A stretch of DNA of 54,083 bases from an uncultured Candidatus Saccharibacteria bacterium (GCA_937989565.1 CALKRM010000017.1:1-54083), one strand, 5' to 3'; shown: positions 7,300 through 16,954, numbered from the stretch's first letter. Program-made: numbers and translations. Notes: a model not told the origin generated them from the letters alone.

Positions 7300-7647
7300 A
7301 TGCATGCGTCTGCGGTCCAATCTATAACCATAAAAGTGAGCGAAGTTGATTCTGCTTTGCTTAACGACGCGGATGAGTTGCAGAAATTGTTAAGAAATGT
7401 TACGGAATCTGCGGGCTTGCACTCTTTGGAGTCGGTAACGCATCAATTTTCTCCGCAAGGAATCAGCGCCGCCCTGCTTTTGTCGGAGTCGCATATCGCG
7501 ATTCATACGTGGCCAGAAAGCGGCGTGGCGTATATAGCGATGACAACTTGTAAAATGCTGGATGATGATAAATTGCAACAAATAAAAGAGTTGGTTGCAC
7601 GGATGCTGGACGCGGAAAACATAATTATGAAAGAAATGACATTGTAA
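7300..7647 (+). CDS. speD: S-adenosylmethionine decarboxylase proenzyme
   Basis: A 115-residue class 1B AdoMet decarboxylase. It self-cleaves to form a pyruvoyl cofactor and makes decarboxylated AdoMet, the aminopropyl donor for spermidine. Cleavage should occur between E63 and S64 in LSESHIAIHTWPE. S64, H69 and C84 fall at the spacing of the Thermotoga enzyme's Ser63, His68 and Cys83. Length is normal. It is followed after one base by a DUF4178 gene and then a membrane-anchored spermidine synthase, so the three form a polyamine operon. The start codon is set by the leaderless promoter. Confidence 0.95.
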   Translation: MHASAVQSITIKVSEVDSALLNDADELQKLLRNVTESAGLHSLESVTHQFSPQGISAALLLSESHIAIHTWPESGVAYIAMTTCKMLDDDKLQQIKELVARMLDAENIIMKEMTL

Positions 7648-7648
7648 G

Positions 7649-8335
7649 ATGAAACGAACCAAGGCGCGACTTAAAATTAACCAGATTTTGACCGGCAAGA
7701 AGACGAATTTGCGAGTTGTTGGCTGTTTGCTTTTTCGGGAATGGGATAAGAAAGATAAGCGATTTTACTACTGGGAAGAGTGGGAGATTACAGGGTTGGC
7801 TGATTATGATAGCTGGGTGGAATATGATCACAGCGATCAAACCGTTTCTTTGTACGAGCCGATTCGTTTCACCCAGGCAATTGATCCAACGCAATTGGAA
7901 AAGGGTCAATCATTCACCGTTTCCGAGCAGGATGGCAAGGATCACGTTGTGGTGGTTGACGAGGTTGGAATTGGTGAAATTATGAACATTAAGGGCAAAA
8001 ACACATACCAAGTTTTCCCGAAAGAACTGATGGCGTACGCTACTTTGAGGGATACTGGCGCGCCAAAAAACCGCCAGTTGATCACGATTGAGAAGTATAA
8101 CAATCGCGAATATGACGCCTACCGCAAGGTTCAATTGAGCAACAAAGAACAAAAGGAAATGTTCGGCAGAACCATTAAACCGATTGACTGGACGACGATT
8201 ATAGTTATTGCCATATTTATCGCTATTATTTTGTTTGCGTTTGTCTTCGACAATAATTCCGACGGCAGTAATGGCGGAGGTCACGGCGGATCGCGCAGTG
8301 TTTATGGCGGCAGCAGCGGCGGGCTTGGTAAATAA
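7649..8335 (+). CDS. DUF4178 membrane protein in the polyamine operon
   Basis: This 228-residue protein has a DUF4178 domain (about residues 10-140; note FYYWEEWEITGLADYDSWVEYD). A single membrane helix follows near residues 183-203 (TTIIVIAIFIAIILFAFVF). The tail is rich in Gly and Ser (GGGHGGSRSVYGGSSGGLGK). DUF4178 genes are commonly found beside speD and speE homologues, but their reaction is unknown; a role in polyamine binding or export is inference only. It sits between speD and the aminopropyltransferase with 1- and 11-base gaps, so all three should be co-transcribed. Confidence 0.85.
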   Translation: MKRTKARLKINQILTGKKTNLRVVGCLLFREWDKKDKRFYYWEEWEITGLADYDSWVEYDHSDQTVSLYEPIRFTQAIDPTQLEKGQSFTVSEQDGKDHVVVVDEVGIGEIMNIKGKNTYQVFPKELMAYATLRDTGAPKNRQLITIEKYNNREYDAYRKVQLSNKEQKEMFGRTIKPIDWTTIIVIAIFIAIILFAFVFDNNSDGSNGGGHGGSRSVYGGSSGGLGK

Positions 8336-8346
8336 AAGGAGTTATA

Positions 8347-9873
8347 ATGTCACGATCAAGTACGAAAAAACGGGAGCAAATTGCTTTATTTGCAGCTGCA
8401 ATTTTAGTAGCAATTGGCGGAATTATTTACGAGCTGATTTTAGGCGCAGCTGCGTCATATCTGGTGGGCGATTCGATTTTGAGCTTTAGTCTGGCAACTG
8501 GCGTGACGCTGTTTGGCATGGGAATTGGCTCATTGCTGGTCAATTACATCAAGCTTCATCCAGCAACCAGCTTCGCAACGAACGAAATTATTCTGGGATT
8601 AATTGGCGGAAATTCGGTGATGCTGATGTATTTGGGCTTCGTTTTTACGCGTTCGCATTGGCTGATTTTTGCCGTCATAAGTTTGGCAATTGGTATTTGT
8701 ATCGGGCTGGAAATTCCGCTTTTAATGAAGATGTTTCAGGAGTTCGGGCGCAAATCTTCGGTGAAATTATTTAGTAAGATTTTAGCGCTCGATTATTTTG
8801 GGGCGTTAATTGCGTCGCTATTATTCCCGCTCGTTATGCTTCCGTATCTTGGTTTAATGCGTAGCGCGTATCTGGTGGCGGCTTTGAATATTGGCGTTGC
8901 GGTTCTGATTCTTAAGCAAATGAAAGCGTCGAAAATTGTGATGACAATTAGCGTTATTGCAACAATGTTGCTTTTGGGATTCTTCATTTTTGCAACAGAA
9001 ATTGAGCATGGGATTGACAAGCGAACGTATAAAGATCCTGTGATGTGGCAGCAGCAGACACCATATCAGAAAATTGTCCTGACTAGATATAAGAATGACA
9101 CGAGGTTGTTTTTGAATCGCAATCTGCAGTTTTCCAGCCTTGACGAAGCGCGTTATCATGAAACATTGTCTACTTCCGCTCTGTCTTCAGTCGCCAATCC
9201 GAAGCGCGTGCTGATTATGGGCGGTGGCGACGGCTTGTTGGCTCGGGATGTTTTGAAATATCCTAGCGTTGAGCATATTACGTTGGTTGATATCGATGAG
9301 GTGATGACTAATCTGGCGAAAACTAATCATCTTCTCACTGATATAAATCAGCGCTCTCTGCATGATCCGCGCGTTTCCATTGTCAATCAAGACGCTTTTC
9401 AATTCGCCTTCTCTACCAAGGATAAATATGATGTTGTGTTGATTGATCTGGTGGATCCGTCGAATGAAAAATTAGCCAAGTTGTATTCTGAGCAATTATA
9501 TCGTCAAATTGGCAATATTTTAACGGAGCGCGGAGTTATGGTGACGCAAGCGACGTCTTCGTTTTTCTCTTCGCATGCTTTTTATATGGTAGCAAACACC
9601 GTCAAATCGTCTCATCCAGAGCGATATGTGACGGCGTTTTCGGCCAATGTGCCGTCATTTGGTGAGTGGGGTTTTGTGATGTCTACGCCGCAAGCTGAGG
9701 TTGTAGCTAGCCAGCCATTACCGAAAAACCTGCGATATCAAAACCAAAAATTGCTTACTTTTTTGACTAAGCAAAACGCCGTGTCTGTGCCGTCTGGGCC
9801 AACTTCTACGTTGGTTTCTCCGCGAATCACCGACGTTTACAATTCCGATATGCGTCAGTGGCGATACGAATAG
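8347..9873 (+). CDS. speE: Membrane-anchored polyamine aminopropyltransferase (spermidine synthase)
   Basis: A 508-residue protein with an N-terminal integral membrane part of about seven helices (to residue ~225) and a C-terminal Rossmann-type aminopropyltransferase domain. The domain shows VLIMGGGDGLLARDVLKY (AdoMet-type binding loop), LVDIDEVM and VVLIDLVDPSNEKL, where the Asp before the DP motif is the catalytic region. Typical soluble SpeE is about 280 residues; fusions with a multi-helix membrane domain form a recognised subgroup. The reaction is aminopropyl transfer from decarboxylated AdoMet, supplied by SpeD two genes upstream. GGAG precedes the ATG. The exact amine acceptor is not evident. 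Confidence 0.9.
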   Translation: MSRSSTKKREQIALFAAAILVAIGGIIYELILGAAASYLVGDSILSFSLATGVTLFGMGIGSLLVNYIKLHPATSFATNEIILGLIGGNSVMLMYLGFVFTRSHWLIFAVISLAIGICIGLEIPLLMKMFQEFGRKSSVKLFSKILALDYFGALIASLLFPLVMLPYLGLMRSAYLVAALNIGVAVLILKQMKASKIVMTISVIATMLLLGFFIFATEIEHGIDKRTYKDPVMWQQQTPYQKIVLTRYKNDTRLFLNRNLQFSSLDEARYHETLSTSALSSVANPKRVLIMGGGDGLLARDVLKYPSVEHITLVDIDEVMTNLAKTNHLLTDINQRSLHDPRVSIVNQDAFQFAFSTKDKYDVVLIDLVDPSNEKLAKLYSEQLYRQIGNILTERGVMVTQATSSFFSSHAFYMVANTVKSSHPERYVTAFSANVPSFGEWGFVMSTPQAEVVASQPLPKNLRYQNQKLLTFLTKQNAVSVPSGPTSTLVSPRITDVYNSDMRQWRYE

Positions 9874-9876
9874 TTT

Positions 9877-12525
9877 TTAGGCGGTGGTAGCGCTCTTTTT
9901 TCGACGTCGACGTCGTCTTTTTGGCGTTGCCGAATCTAGCGGTGTAACTGTGCTAATTGCGGTCTCTGTAGGCGCATTATCATTGCCGCGAATTTGCAAA
10001 ACAACTTCGCCATCGTTTGTTGCGGGTTGCTGCTTTTCCGGTTGGCTATTGACCGCTGGAGCGTTGTTTGCGGGCTGCGGTTGAGGTTTGGCTGGTTGCT
10101 TTTTTTGGTTGCGAACAGGCTTTATTGCGGCATCAATTTCCTTCTCGACATCTTCCCTATTTCGCGAATACATGCGACGCGAATGTTCAATAATGTGCGG
10201 AGTGTTGTCGGCTTGGCTTGGCGGAAGTTCCAATGTGCGGGCAGAAAACGCGGGAGTTTTCTCGCCGCCGATGACCATATTGACAACGAAATTACGATTG
10301 TGCATCTGCAGAAGGTCGATCGCCTCGAAGTTCGGCTCGAATTGCTTGGCAAGAATCGGTGCATCGTCAGCAGAAACTCGGAAAGAAATCATGGTGCCGA
10401 CGTTTCCGAAAACCGCATCGCGAACCGTGTCGCTCATCTGGGAAATGTACTGATTGGCAACGGTCAAGTTAAGGCCATATTTTCGAGCCTCAGACAGAAT
10501 AGTTGCAAACGAATCGGTGGCGAAGTTCTGGAACTCGTCGACGTAAAGATAGAATGGGCGGCGGTCACGGACGTCAGGAATGTCGCTTCGAGACATGGCG
10601 GCAAGCTGGATTTTTGTGACCAAAAACGAACCGAGGATGGCGGCATTATCTTCACCGATAAGACCTTTGGACAGATTGACAATTAGAATCTTTCCTTCAT
10701 CCATAATCTGGCGAATATTGAACGTGGATTTTGGCTGTCCGATAATATTGCGAATGATTGGATTGGCGGTGAAAGCCCCGACTTTATTTAAGACTGGCGC
10801 AATTGCCTCGGCGACAAACTTGTCATTCCAGCTGGCAAATTCGACATTCCAGAATTGCAAAACCACGGTGTCTTGGCAATAAGCCAGCGTTTCTTTTCGG
10901 AATTCCTTATCTGTTAGCATGCGGGTAATGTCGAGCATCGTCGCCTCTGGTCGATCCAACAAAGCTAAAATAGTGTACCGTAAAATATATTCAAGTCGCG
11001 GTCCCCACGAATCGCCGAAAATGCGCTTCAAAACGCCGATGATTTCTGATGAAATGTTGGTTTTTTGATTAGGGTTCGTGACTTCCAGCGGGTTGAATCC
11101 CAGAGGATACGCGGTGTCGGCTGGGTTGAAATAGATCACGTCGTTCAATCGGCTGCCAGGGATAAATTTCATGTTGTTGATTGCGAAGTCGCCGTGCGGG
11201 TCGATGATGGCATATCCTTGATTATGGAAAATGTCGCTTAAGGCGAAGAGTTCTAATAGTCCACTTTTTCCGGCGCCCGTCTGCCCGATTATGTAAACGT
11301 GGCGTGAGCGGTCATAGCGCAACATACCAAATTGGTGGCTGATGCCGCGGAAGTTGGTGACGCCAAAGGCAGAAATTTGGTCATCGTTGACGTCTTCGCC
11401 GGTTAAGACTGGCAATTTGGACGGCGGTTCTGCGGTTTTGGAGCTCGCCCAAACTATATTTGGTGTTTCAACGTTGGTGTGCGGCAAGTGAAAAACTGAC
11501 GCCAATTCTTCTATGTTTAAGATGAATCCGTCGCCGATGAACGAACGCTTGCGATATTTATCGATAAATTCTTTACCAAACACGCCCTTGACGGCGCGAA
11601 ATCCGTTGAGATTTGTTGAGTTAAACTGCTTAAACGTACCGACGAGCGCCTGCATGCGAAGCTTAGCATTCGTCTGACTTTCGCCCATATAAACCAAGCG
11701 AATTTTTACTTCATAGCCGAGCTTGGTCGCCTTTTTTTCTGCTTCAGAAATGCGAGTTTTATCGCGGTCTGACAGCTCGATTTTGGCTGATTGCCCGACT
11801 CCCTGCTCTGGTGGTTGCCACAACGCGCCAAGTACACCGATTAGCCACTGCATACTGCCACCGAATCCTGGCAAGGAGAACATTCGTCCGTTTCTTATGC
11901 TATTGATATATCGATCTGCGGCGTTTTGCCAGTCGTCGGGGATTGGTCTGACTAGCACCTGAATCCATAATTCTTCACCGGTGGTTTCTAATTTTGCCAA
12001 CGTGCCCGTAATGCCCGCCAGCGGGTCAACCTCGAAGTTTTGGAAGGTGCGAATCGGGAGAAATTCATCTGTGGTTAATGTCAATTCTGTCGAGTAAGCA
12101 ACTTCGTGGTTGCGCTCGTGCTCGGTGTAATCTTCGTCGGCTTGGTGAATTTGAACGGTTGGGTATTGAGAATAAATCTGTCCCTCGACAAAGCTCTGCA
12201 GAGTTTTTGGCACCCAAACGTAAAAGCGAATTTGCCCATTGACTGAGGCGATTTCAAAGCTGATATGTTCTTGGTGTCCGCCAGATAATCGCAATTCTTT
12301 ATTGTCACGAAGAATTCCGTGCAGTGAAGCGAATAACTGCTCGGCGGCAAGCTCTTGCTTGTCGTTGGTGCGTGGGATTTCCAGGACTAAAAGTACGCTC
12401 TCAGCTGGGGTGAAATCTTCGATCTTCCGATAATTCCGCCACGTCAAAAACATCAGGACTGCCACGATTGGCATCCAAATATACCATTGTAATAACGTAC
12501 CGATGATCCAAGAAATAATCTGCAT
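9877..12525 (-). CDS. HerA/TraG-like membrane ATPase (type IV secretion or conjugation related)
   Basis: An 882-residue protein with an N-terminal membrane helix (about residues 5-25), a long middle domain and a C-terminal P-loop ATPase. Walker A is GQTGAGKSGLLEL, and Walker B is FYLYVDEFQNF. SEARKYGLNLTVANQY is typical of VirD4/TraG-type coupling proteins. The tail is rich in Pro, Gln and Asn and ends in a strongly basic RRRRRRKK patch. Proteins of this type are widespread in Patescibacteria, often near type IV pilus or secretion genes; DNA transport is the likely role but is inferred. No relaxase or other secretion genes lie nearby. It is probably co-transcribed after the sigma4-HARE gene (44-base gap). 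Confidence 0.8.
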   Translation of the reverse strand: MQIISWIIGTLLQWYIWMPIVAVLMFLTWRNYRKIEDFTPAESVLLVLEIPRTNDKQELAAEQLFASLHGILRDNKELRLSGGHQEHISFEIASVNGQIRFYVWVPKTLQSFVEGQIYSQYPTVQIHQADEDYTEHERNHEVAYSTELTLTTDEFLPIRTFQNFEVDPLAGITGTLAKLETTGEELWIQVLVRPIPDDWQNAADRYINSIRNGRMFSLPGFGGSMQWLIGVLGALWQPPEQGVGQSAKIELSDRDKTRISEAEKKATKLGYEVKIRLVYMGESQTNAKLRMQALVGTFKQFNSTNLNGFRAVKGVFGKEFIDKYRKRSFIGDGFILNIEELASVFHLPHTNVETPNIVWASSKTAEPPSKLPVLTGEDVNDDQISAFGVTNFRGISHQFGMLRYDRSRHVYIIGQTGAGKSGLLELFALSDIFHNQGYAIIDPHGDFAINNMKFIPGSRLNDVIYFNPADTAYPLGFNPLEVTNPNQKTNISSEIIGVLKRIFGDSWGPRLEYILRYTILALLDRPEATMLDITRMLTDKEFRKETLAYCQDTVVLQFWNVEFASWNDKFVAEAIAPVLNKVGAFTANPIIRNIIGQPKSTFNIRQIMDEGKILIVNLSKGLIGEDNAAILGSFLVTKIQLAAMSRSDIPDVRDRRPFYLYVDEFQNFATDSFATILSEARKYGLNLTVANQYISQMSDTVRDAVFGNVGTMISFRVSADDAPILAKQFEPNFEAIDLLQMHNRNFVVNMVIGGEKTPAFSARTLELPPSQADNTPHIIEHSRRMYSRNREDVEKEIDAAIKPVRNQKKQPAKPQPQPANNAPAVNSQPEKQQPATNDGEVVLQIRGNDNAPTETAISTVTPLDSATPKRRRRRRKKSATTA

Positions 12526-12569
12526 TATGTGTAAATTATCTCACCTCTGAAAGAAGTTTGCAACTTAGC

Positions 12570-13622
12570 TTAAGCGGCTTCTTCAAAAACGTATGTGGCT
12601 TTAGCGACGCGTTTGAATTGTGGCTTTGATTGAAGGTTTAATAGAATAGTAGTTTCCTTGACTTGTCGTTTGTCGAGGACTTGGCGAACGATTTCATCGC
12701 GGTGAAGCGGAGTTTCGGAATTCTTCAAAATATCAGTAATGATATCTGCTACAGTTCCGCGGCTGTAGCCCCAGCTAGCAAGCGCATAAATCCCGCGGCC
12801 GATTAGAACAAAGCGCTTGTCTTTAATAAGTTCATTGTGAATTGCCTGCGTCGTGACGCTTCGGCGGTTAAATTCGCTGTCCCGAATTCCCTTAGCAATG
12901 TCGGAAAAATGCATCGGTGAGCCGTTGGTGTCCAGAACAACGTAGATTTTATCGCGGATGTTCTTTGGGTTAACGGCTGGCCATTTGGCTAGTCCCCACT
13001 GATCGTTTAAGCTGGCCAATTTTTTACTGACGGTAGCCAAGGCTGCAATGTTTGAAGGATGTTCATAGTCCAATTTTTTGTGCAATTCTTCCGCAGTAAC
13101 AGGCTCGCCGTGTTTTTTGATCGTTTTGACAACCTCTTCGACTCGTGCTCTAATCTGCTTTTCATTGCCGAGAGTGTCAATTGCTGCCGCTTGGTAATAA
13201 TCGTCATTCTCTGTAACAATTGTGATGTTTTCTGCCAGCTCAGAAATGAACGCCACACGAGCGCGGTCAATTGCAGTAGCTTCTTTACCGAGGAAATGCG
13301 ATGCCAAATCCTGCATGCGCGCAACTCGTCCCATCTCAGACAAACTCGAAGTAATTTCTTTTTCCATAGCAATAACCGAAGGAAGTTCTCCCTCGGCGAC
13401 AGCTGCACGTAGACGCGTTAAAATTGCTTTTTCTAGCTGACGAACGCGCTCGCGAGTAATGCCGAACATATCGCCAATTAACTCTAACGTTTCTTTTCGG
13501 TCATACAAACCAAATCGTCGAGAAATAATTTCCTTCTCGCGCTCTTGCGGAATCTTAGAAATAATAGTATCGACGACAGAATTTAATTTGGCGCTTTGCT
13601 CGGTTTTTGCTGTCTCGCTCAT
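12570..13622 (-). CDS. Sigma-70 region 4 / HARE-HTH regulator without region 2
   Basis: A 350-residue protein. Residues about 25-75 form a sigma-70 region 4 helix-turn-helix: EIISRRFGLYDRKETLELIG then ITRERVRQLEKAIL, which in RpoD contacts the -35 box. No region 2 or 3 is present, so it cannot melt promoters alone. The C-terminal half (about 195-345) carries HARE-HTH-like repeats (VTAEELHKKL; PMHFSDIAKGI; PLHRDEIVRQVL), as in the RNA polymerase delta subunit. It is best read as a transcription regulator that binds -35-like DNA or polymerase; the mechanism is inference. Two tandem promoters precede it. Its start codon overlaps the stop of a five-codon open frame (ATGA). Confidence 0.8.
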   Translation of the reverse strand: MSETAKTEQSAKLNSVVDTIISKIPQEREKEIISRRFGLYDRKETLELIGDMFGITRERVRQLEKAILTRLRAAVAEGELPSVIAMEKEITSSLSEMGRVARMQDLASHFLGKEATAIDRARVAFISELAENITIVTENDDYYQAAAIDTLGNEKQIRARVEEVVKTIKKHGEPVTAEELHKKLDYEHPSNIAALATVSKKLASLNDQWGLAKWPAVNPKNIRDKIYVVLDTNGSPMHFSDIAKGIRDSEFNRRSVTTQAIHNELIKDKRFVLIGRGIYALASWGYSRGTVADIITDILKNSETPLHRDEIVRQVLDKRQVKETTILLNLQSKPQFKRVAKATYVFEEAA

Positions 13623-13682
13623 GCTACTAGAAACATCCTCTCTGCCTCACCACAGGTTATATTGATTGAAAATATGTTTTTA

Positions 13683-13769
13683 ATTATACAATTGCATTTG
13701 ACAAAAGTCAATAGATAAATGCCATAATTGCTGATATAAATTATAGCATTTATTTTACGTTTTTTGCAA
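13683..13769 (-). promoter_or_regulatory. Tandem promoters for the sigma4-HARE gene
   Basis: On the minus strand the upstream promoter is TTGCAA (13764-13769), 18 bases, TATAAT (13740-13745). The downstream one is TTGACT (13706-13711), 17 bases, TATAAT (13683-13688). Unlike most genes here they have good -35 boxes and leave a leader of about 55 bases or more. Confidence 0.7.
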
Positions 13770-13823
13770 TAGATTATATGAAGAGTTTTTATTATCCGGA
13801 ATTATTGGATAGTATGGAAAACG

Positions 13824-16169
13824 CTATTTCTTTTTAGCGGATGTTTTGGTGGCTTTTTTAACTACGCGTTTGCGAGTTGGCTTTGCTGTTGTGGCGTTTA
13901 GTAGCTCCAGGGCTTTTTCGTGAGTAATAGTTTTCGGATCCGTGTCTTTAGGAATTTTGACATTTTTGGTGCCGTTGGTTATGTATGGACCAAATCGTCC
14001 ACTGAGAACCTTAACTCCATCTGAAAACTCGGCAATATTCTTAGCAGCTTCGGCTTCTAATTTGGCGGCGTAAAGTTCACGCGCCTTTTCTAAAGTAATG
14101 CTGTGCGGGTCTTCTGGCTTAATGGAAACGAACAATTTACCGACTTGAATATACGGACCGAATCGTCCAATATTCGCCTTAATCTCTTGCCCATCCTCTG
14201 TTTGTCCGACGACGCGTGGCAATTTGAACATCTCCAGTGCTTGCTCCAGGGTAACTGTCTCAATTTTCGCACCCTTTGGCAGCGGTGCAAAACGTGGCTT
14301 TTCGTCGCCGTCAGTTTCGCCAAGCTGCAACATCGGACCAAATCGCCCAAATCGCGCGATAATCGGCTTATTTGTCTTCGGGTCAATTCCCACTTCGCGA
14401 TTGGCGCCGACTTTACTTCGGTCGATCCCGCCAGATTGCTCGATTAATTTATGGAAAGGTGTGTAAAATCCGTGTAGCATTGCGCTTTTTTCCAGATTAG
14501 CGCCGGCAATTTTGTCAAATTCCGTCTCAACGTTGGCGGTAAAGTCGTAATCGACAATTTGCGTAAAGTGGTCCGTCAGGAAATCGGCAATCAGTTCGCC
14601 GCTCGGCGTTGGGATAAGCTTGCCGCGTGTCGAGCCAGTTTTTTCCTGGACGATACTTCGGCTAACTTCCTCGCCGTTATAATTCAGGACAATCACATCC
14701 CGTGGCTGACCTTCGCTGTCACCCTTTTCAACGTAGCCGCGAGTTTGAATAGTGTCAATAATCGTAGCGTAAGTTGACGGACGACCGATTCCAAGCTCCT
14801 CCAGCTTCTTAACTAGCGAGCCTTCAGTGTAGCGAGCTGGCGGTCGTGTAAATGTTTGACGAGCCGTAATGTTGTGAGAATTGACTTCATCGCCAGACTG
14901 TAACTTCGGCAGAAGCTCATCTTTATTGCTACCGTAAACACGCAAAAATCCGTCAAACGTAATAACTTCGCCCTTTGCTTCAAACTGAGCGGGCTTTTTG
15001 CTTTTTGGCAATTTTTCACCCTTGATATCAATTGTAATAGTTGTCTTTTCTAGCTTCGCTGGCGACATTTGCGACGCTAAGGTTCGGCGTCGAATTAGGT
15101 CGTATAATTTCTGGTCATAGCTATTATTAGACGCGGTTTCCAGAGTGATGTCTGTCGGGCGAATGGCTTCGTGGGCTTCTTGGGCGGACGCGGATTTGGT
15201 CTTAAATTTGCGAACCGTTGAGTAATCTGGACCGTAAAGACGCTTGATAAAATCGGTAGCCGCCGCGATGGCTTGACTGCTCAAATTCACCGAGTCGGTA
15301 CGCATGTAGGTGATTTTTCCGTCTTGGTACAATTTTTGCGCCGAAGCCATGGTTGCTTTGGAGCTGAGGCCAAGTTTAGAGTTGGCTTCCTGCTGCAAGG
15401 TTGACGTGGTAAATGGTGCCGCTGGATTGCGCGTTCCGGGAGTTTTTGAGATATCACTAACAATAAATTCGGCGGGTTTCAGGCTATTTAAGAACTCGTT
15501 TGCCGCTTCTTCTGTATCGAATTTTTGATTAAGCTCGGCCTTGAATTCTTGATTGTCGTGAATAAAAATGGCGGTAACTTTGAACTGAGAATTGCCCTCA
15601 AACTTCATAATTTCTCGTTCGCGCTCGACTAGCAATCGCACCGCCGGACTCTGAACGCGACCAGCTGACTTTCCACCAGGAACTTTTTGCCAGACGACTG
15701 GACTGAGCTCAAAACCAACTAGTCGGTCAAGGATTTGCCTGGCTTGTTGCGCCTGAACCAAATTCATATCCACGGTTCGCGGATTCTTAATGGCATTAGT
15801 TATGGCGTCTTTGGTGATCTCATGGAAGACAATTCGCTTAGTCGTTTCAATAGGAAGATCCAGTACTTTGCACAAATGCCAAGCAATGGCCTCTCCTTCG
15901 CGGTCTTCATCGGTTGCGAGCCAGACGTTTTCCTTGCCGACTGCCTTGACATTTCTCTTTAGTTCGGTGATAACTTTCTTTTTTTCAGGATCAACTTCAT
16001 AAATTGCAAAAAAATCGTTAGTCACGTCAATCGGTGGCGTTCCATCCTTCGTCTTTTTAACAATCGAGCGAATATGCCCCACGCTGGACAAGACGTGAAA
16101 ATCCTTGCCAAGGTATTTCTCGATGGTTTTAGCTTTTGCTGGTGACTCGACGATAACGAGATTTTTCAT
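13824..16169 (-). CDS. topA: DNA topoisomerase I
   Basis: A 781-residue type IA topoisomerase that relaxes negative supercoils. The N-terminal Toprim domain has VIVESPAKAKTI and TDEDREGEAIAWH (residues 86-98). The catalytic tyrosine is Y288 in ITYMRTDSVNLS. Motifs GKSAGRVQSPAVRLL and GRPSTYATII are intact. In place of C-terminal four-cysteine zinc fingers there are three topoisomerase C-terminal repeats, each with GRFGP (about residues 636-770), and a Lys-rich tail. Length is normal. An extended -10 box (TGTTATAAT, 16178-16186) lies 8 bases before the ATG, so the mRNA is nearly leaderless. Confidence 0.97.
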   Translation of the reverse strand: MKNLVIVESPAKAKTIEKYLGKDFHVLSSVGHIRSIVKKTKDGTPPIDVTNDFFAIYEVDPEKKKVITELKRNVKAVGKENVWLATDEDREGEAIAWHLCKVLDLPIETTKRIVFHEITKDAITNAIKNPRTVDMNLVQAQQARQILDRLVGFELSPVVWQKVPGGKSAGRVQSPAVRLLVEREREIMKFEGNSQFKVTAIFIHDNQEFKAELNQKFDTEEAANEFLNSLKPAEFIVSDISKTPGTRNPAAPFTTSTLQQEANSKLGLSSKATMASAQKLYQDGKITYMRTDSVNLSSQAIAAATDFIKRLYGPDYSTVRKFKTKSASAQEAHEAIRPTDITLETASNNSYDQKLYDLIRRRTLASQMSPAKLEKTTITIDIKGEKLPKSKKPAQFEAKGEVITFDGFLRVYGSNKDELLPKLQSGDEVNSHNITARQTFTRPPARYTEGSLVKKLEELGIGRPSTYATIIDTIQTRGYVEKGDSEGQPRDVIVLNYNGEEVSRSIVQEKTGSTRGKLIPTPSGELIADFLTDHFTQIVDYDFTANVETEFDKIAGANLEKSAMLHGFYTPFHKLIEQSGGIDRSKVGANREVGIDPKTNKPIIARFGRFGPMLQLGETDGDEKPRFAPLPKGAKIETVTLEQALEMFKLPRVVGQTEDGQEIKANIGRFGPYIQVGKLFVSIKPEDPHSITLEKARELYAAKLEAEAAKNIAEFSDGVKVLSGRFGPYITNGTKNVKIPKDTDPKTITHEKALELLNATTAKPTRKRVVKKATKTSAKKK

Positions 16170-16223
16170 AACTTTATATTATAACAAATCACTATTTGGC
16201 TACAACCGCAAAGTTAATTATTA

Positions 16224-16916
16224 TTACGGGCGACCACTGAGGCGACCGAGCATTGCCATTGACCCGAGGGTGCGATTGACATCTGTTATTTGGTGTAGCT
16301 CTTCTGACTTTTCTTTTTCCGCGTTGCCTTTGACTGCTCGCTTTATGTAGGTGCATGTTGCGTGCGCAGCGAACGGAAGTGAAGCGGCAAATGCTGCAGC
16401 TCCCAGTTTGCGTAGAAGTTTGGCGAGTTTTGGATTTTTGTCCTGCTCGGCAATATGGGCGGCAATATAAGATATCAAAGTAACTGTTTCTCCTGCCATG
16501 GCTAGTTTTCCTGATTTAGTTGGTCGAGTTTCGGCTTTCTCGTCACTACGTAAATTAGCGATTCCCGTAGCTAGGGCGTTTATCAAGTTTAGTACCGCAA
16601 CAGTGTCAATAACTTTCTCTGGAGCCAACTCTTTTTTATTCATTTCATGGAGGATTTTTGCCATAACTATTTTGTCTGTTATGGCATCTAAGGCTGCTCC
16701 AACGTCACTCGTCTGTCCTGTGAGGCGAGATACTGGACCATCAATTATATCAAGTAATCTTCCTAGGGCGGCTTTTGACAAGCCGCAAGGATTGTTAAGT
16801 TCTTCTGCTCCGCGCCATGCTAATATCCCACCTGTTAGCGTTATGGCGTTAGGTATGGTAAATACATCTTTAGCTATCTTATTAGCGCGATTACTTGACT
16901 CTCGGCTTGTCTTCAT
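16224..16916 (-). CDS. CDP-alcohol phosphatidyltransferase-like protein
   Basis: A 230-residue protein with the family signature in near-complete form: DGPVSRLTGQTSDVGAALDA then ITD matches DG-x2-AR-x8-G-x3-D-x3-D, except that Ser replaces the usual Ala. All three metal-binding Asp positions and the Arg are present. These enzymes join CDP-diacylglycerol or CDP-alcohols to a second alcohol in phospholipid synthesis. The flanking helices look less hydrophobic than usual and the C-terminus is polar (about 185-230), so membrane topology is unclear. Substrate cannot be assigned. It lies between topA and dprA on the same strand with short gaps. Confidence 0.7.
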   Translation of the reverse strand: MKTSRESSNRANKIAKDVFTIPNAITLTGGILAWRGAEELNNPCGLSKAALGRLLDIIDGPVSRLTGQTSDVGAALDAITDKIVMAKILHEMNKKELAPEKVIDTVAVLNLINALATGIANLRSDEKAETRPTKSGKLAMAGETVTLISYIAAHIAEQDKNPKLAKLLRKLGAAAFAASLPFAAHATCTYIKRAVKGNAEKEKSEELHQITDVNRTLGSMAMLGRLSGRP

Positions 16917-16954
16917 AACCTGTATCTTAACATCAATTTGTCAAAATAGCAATA

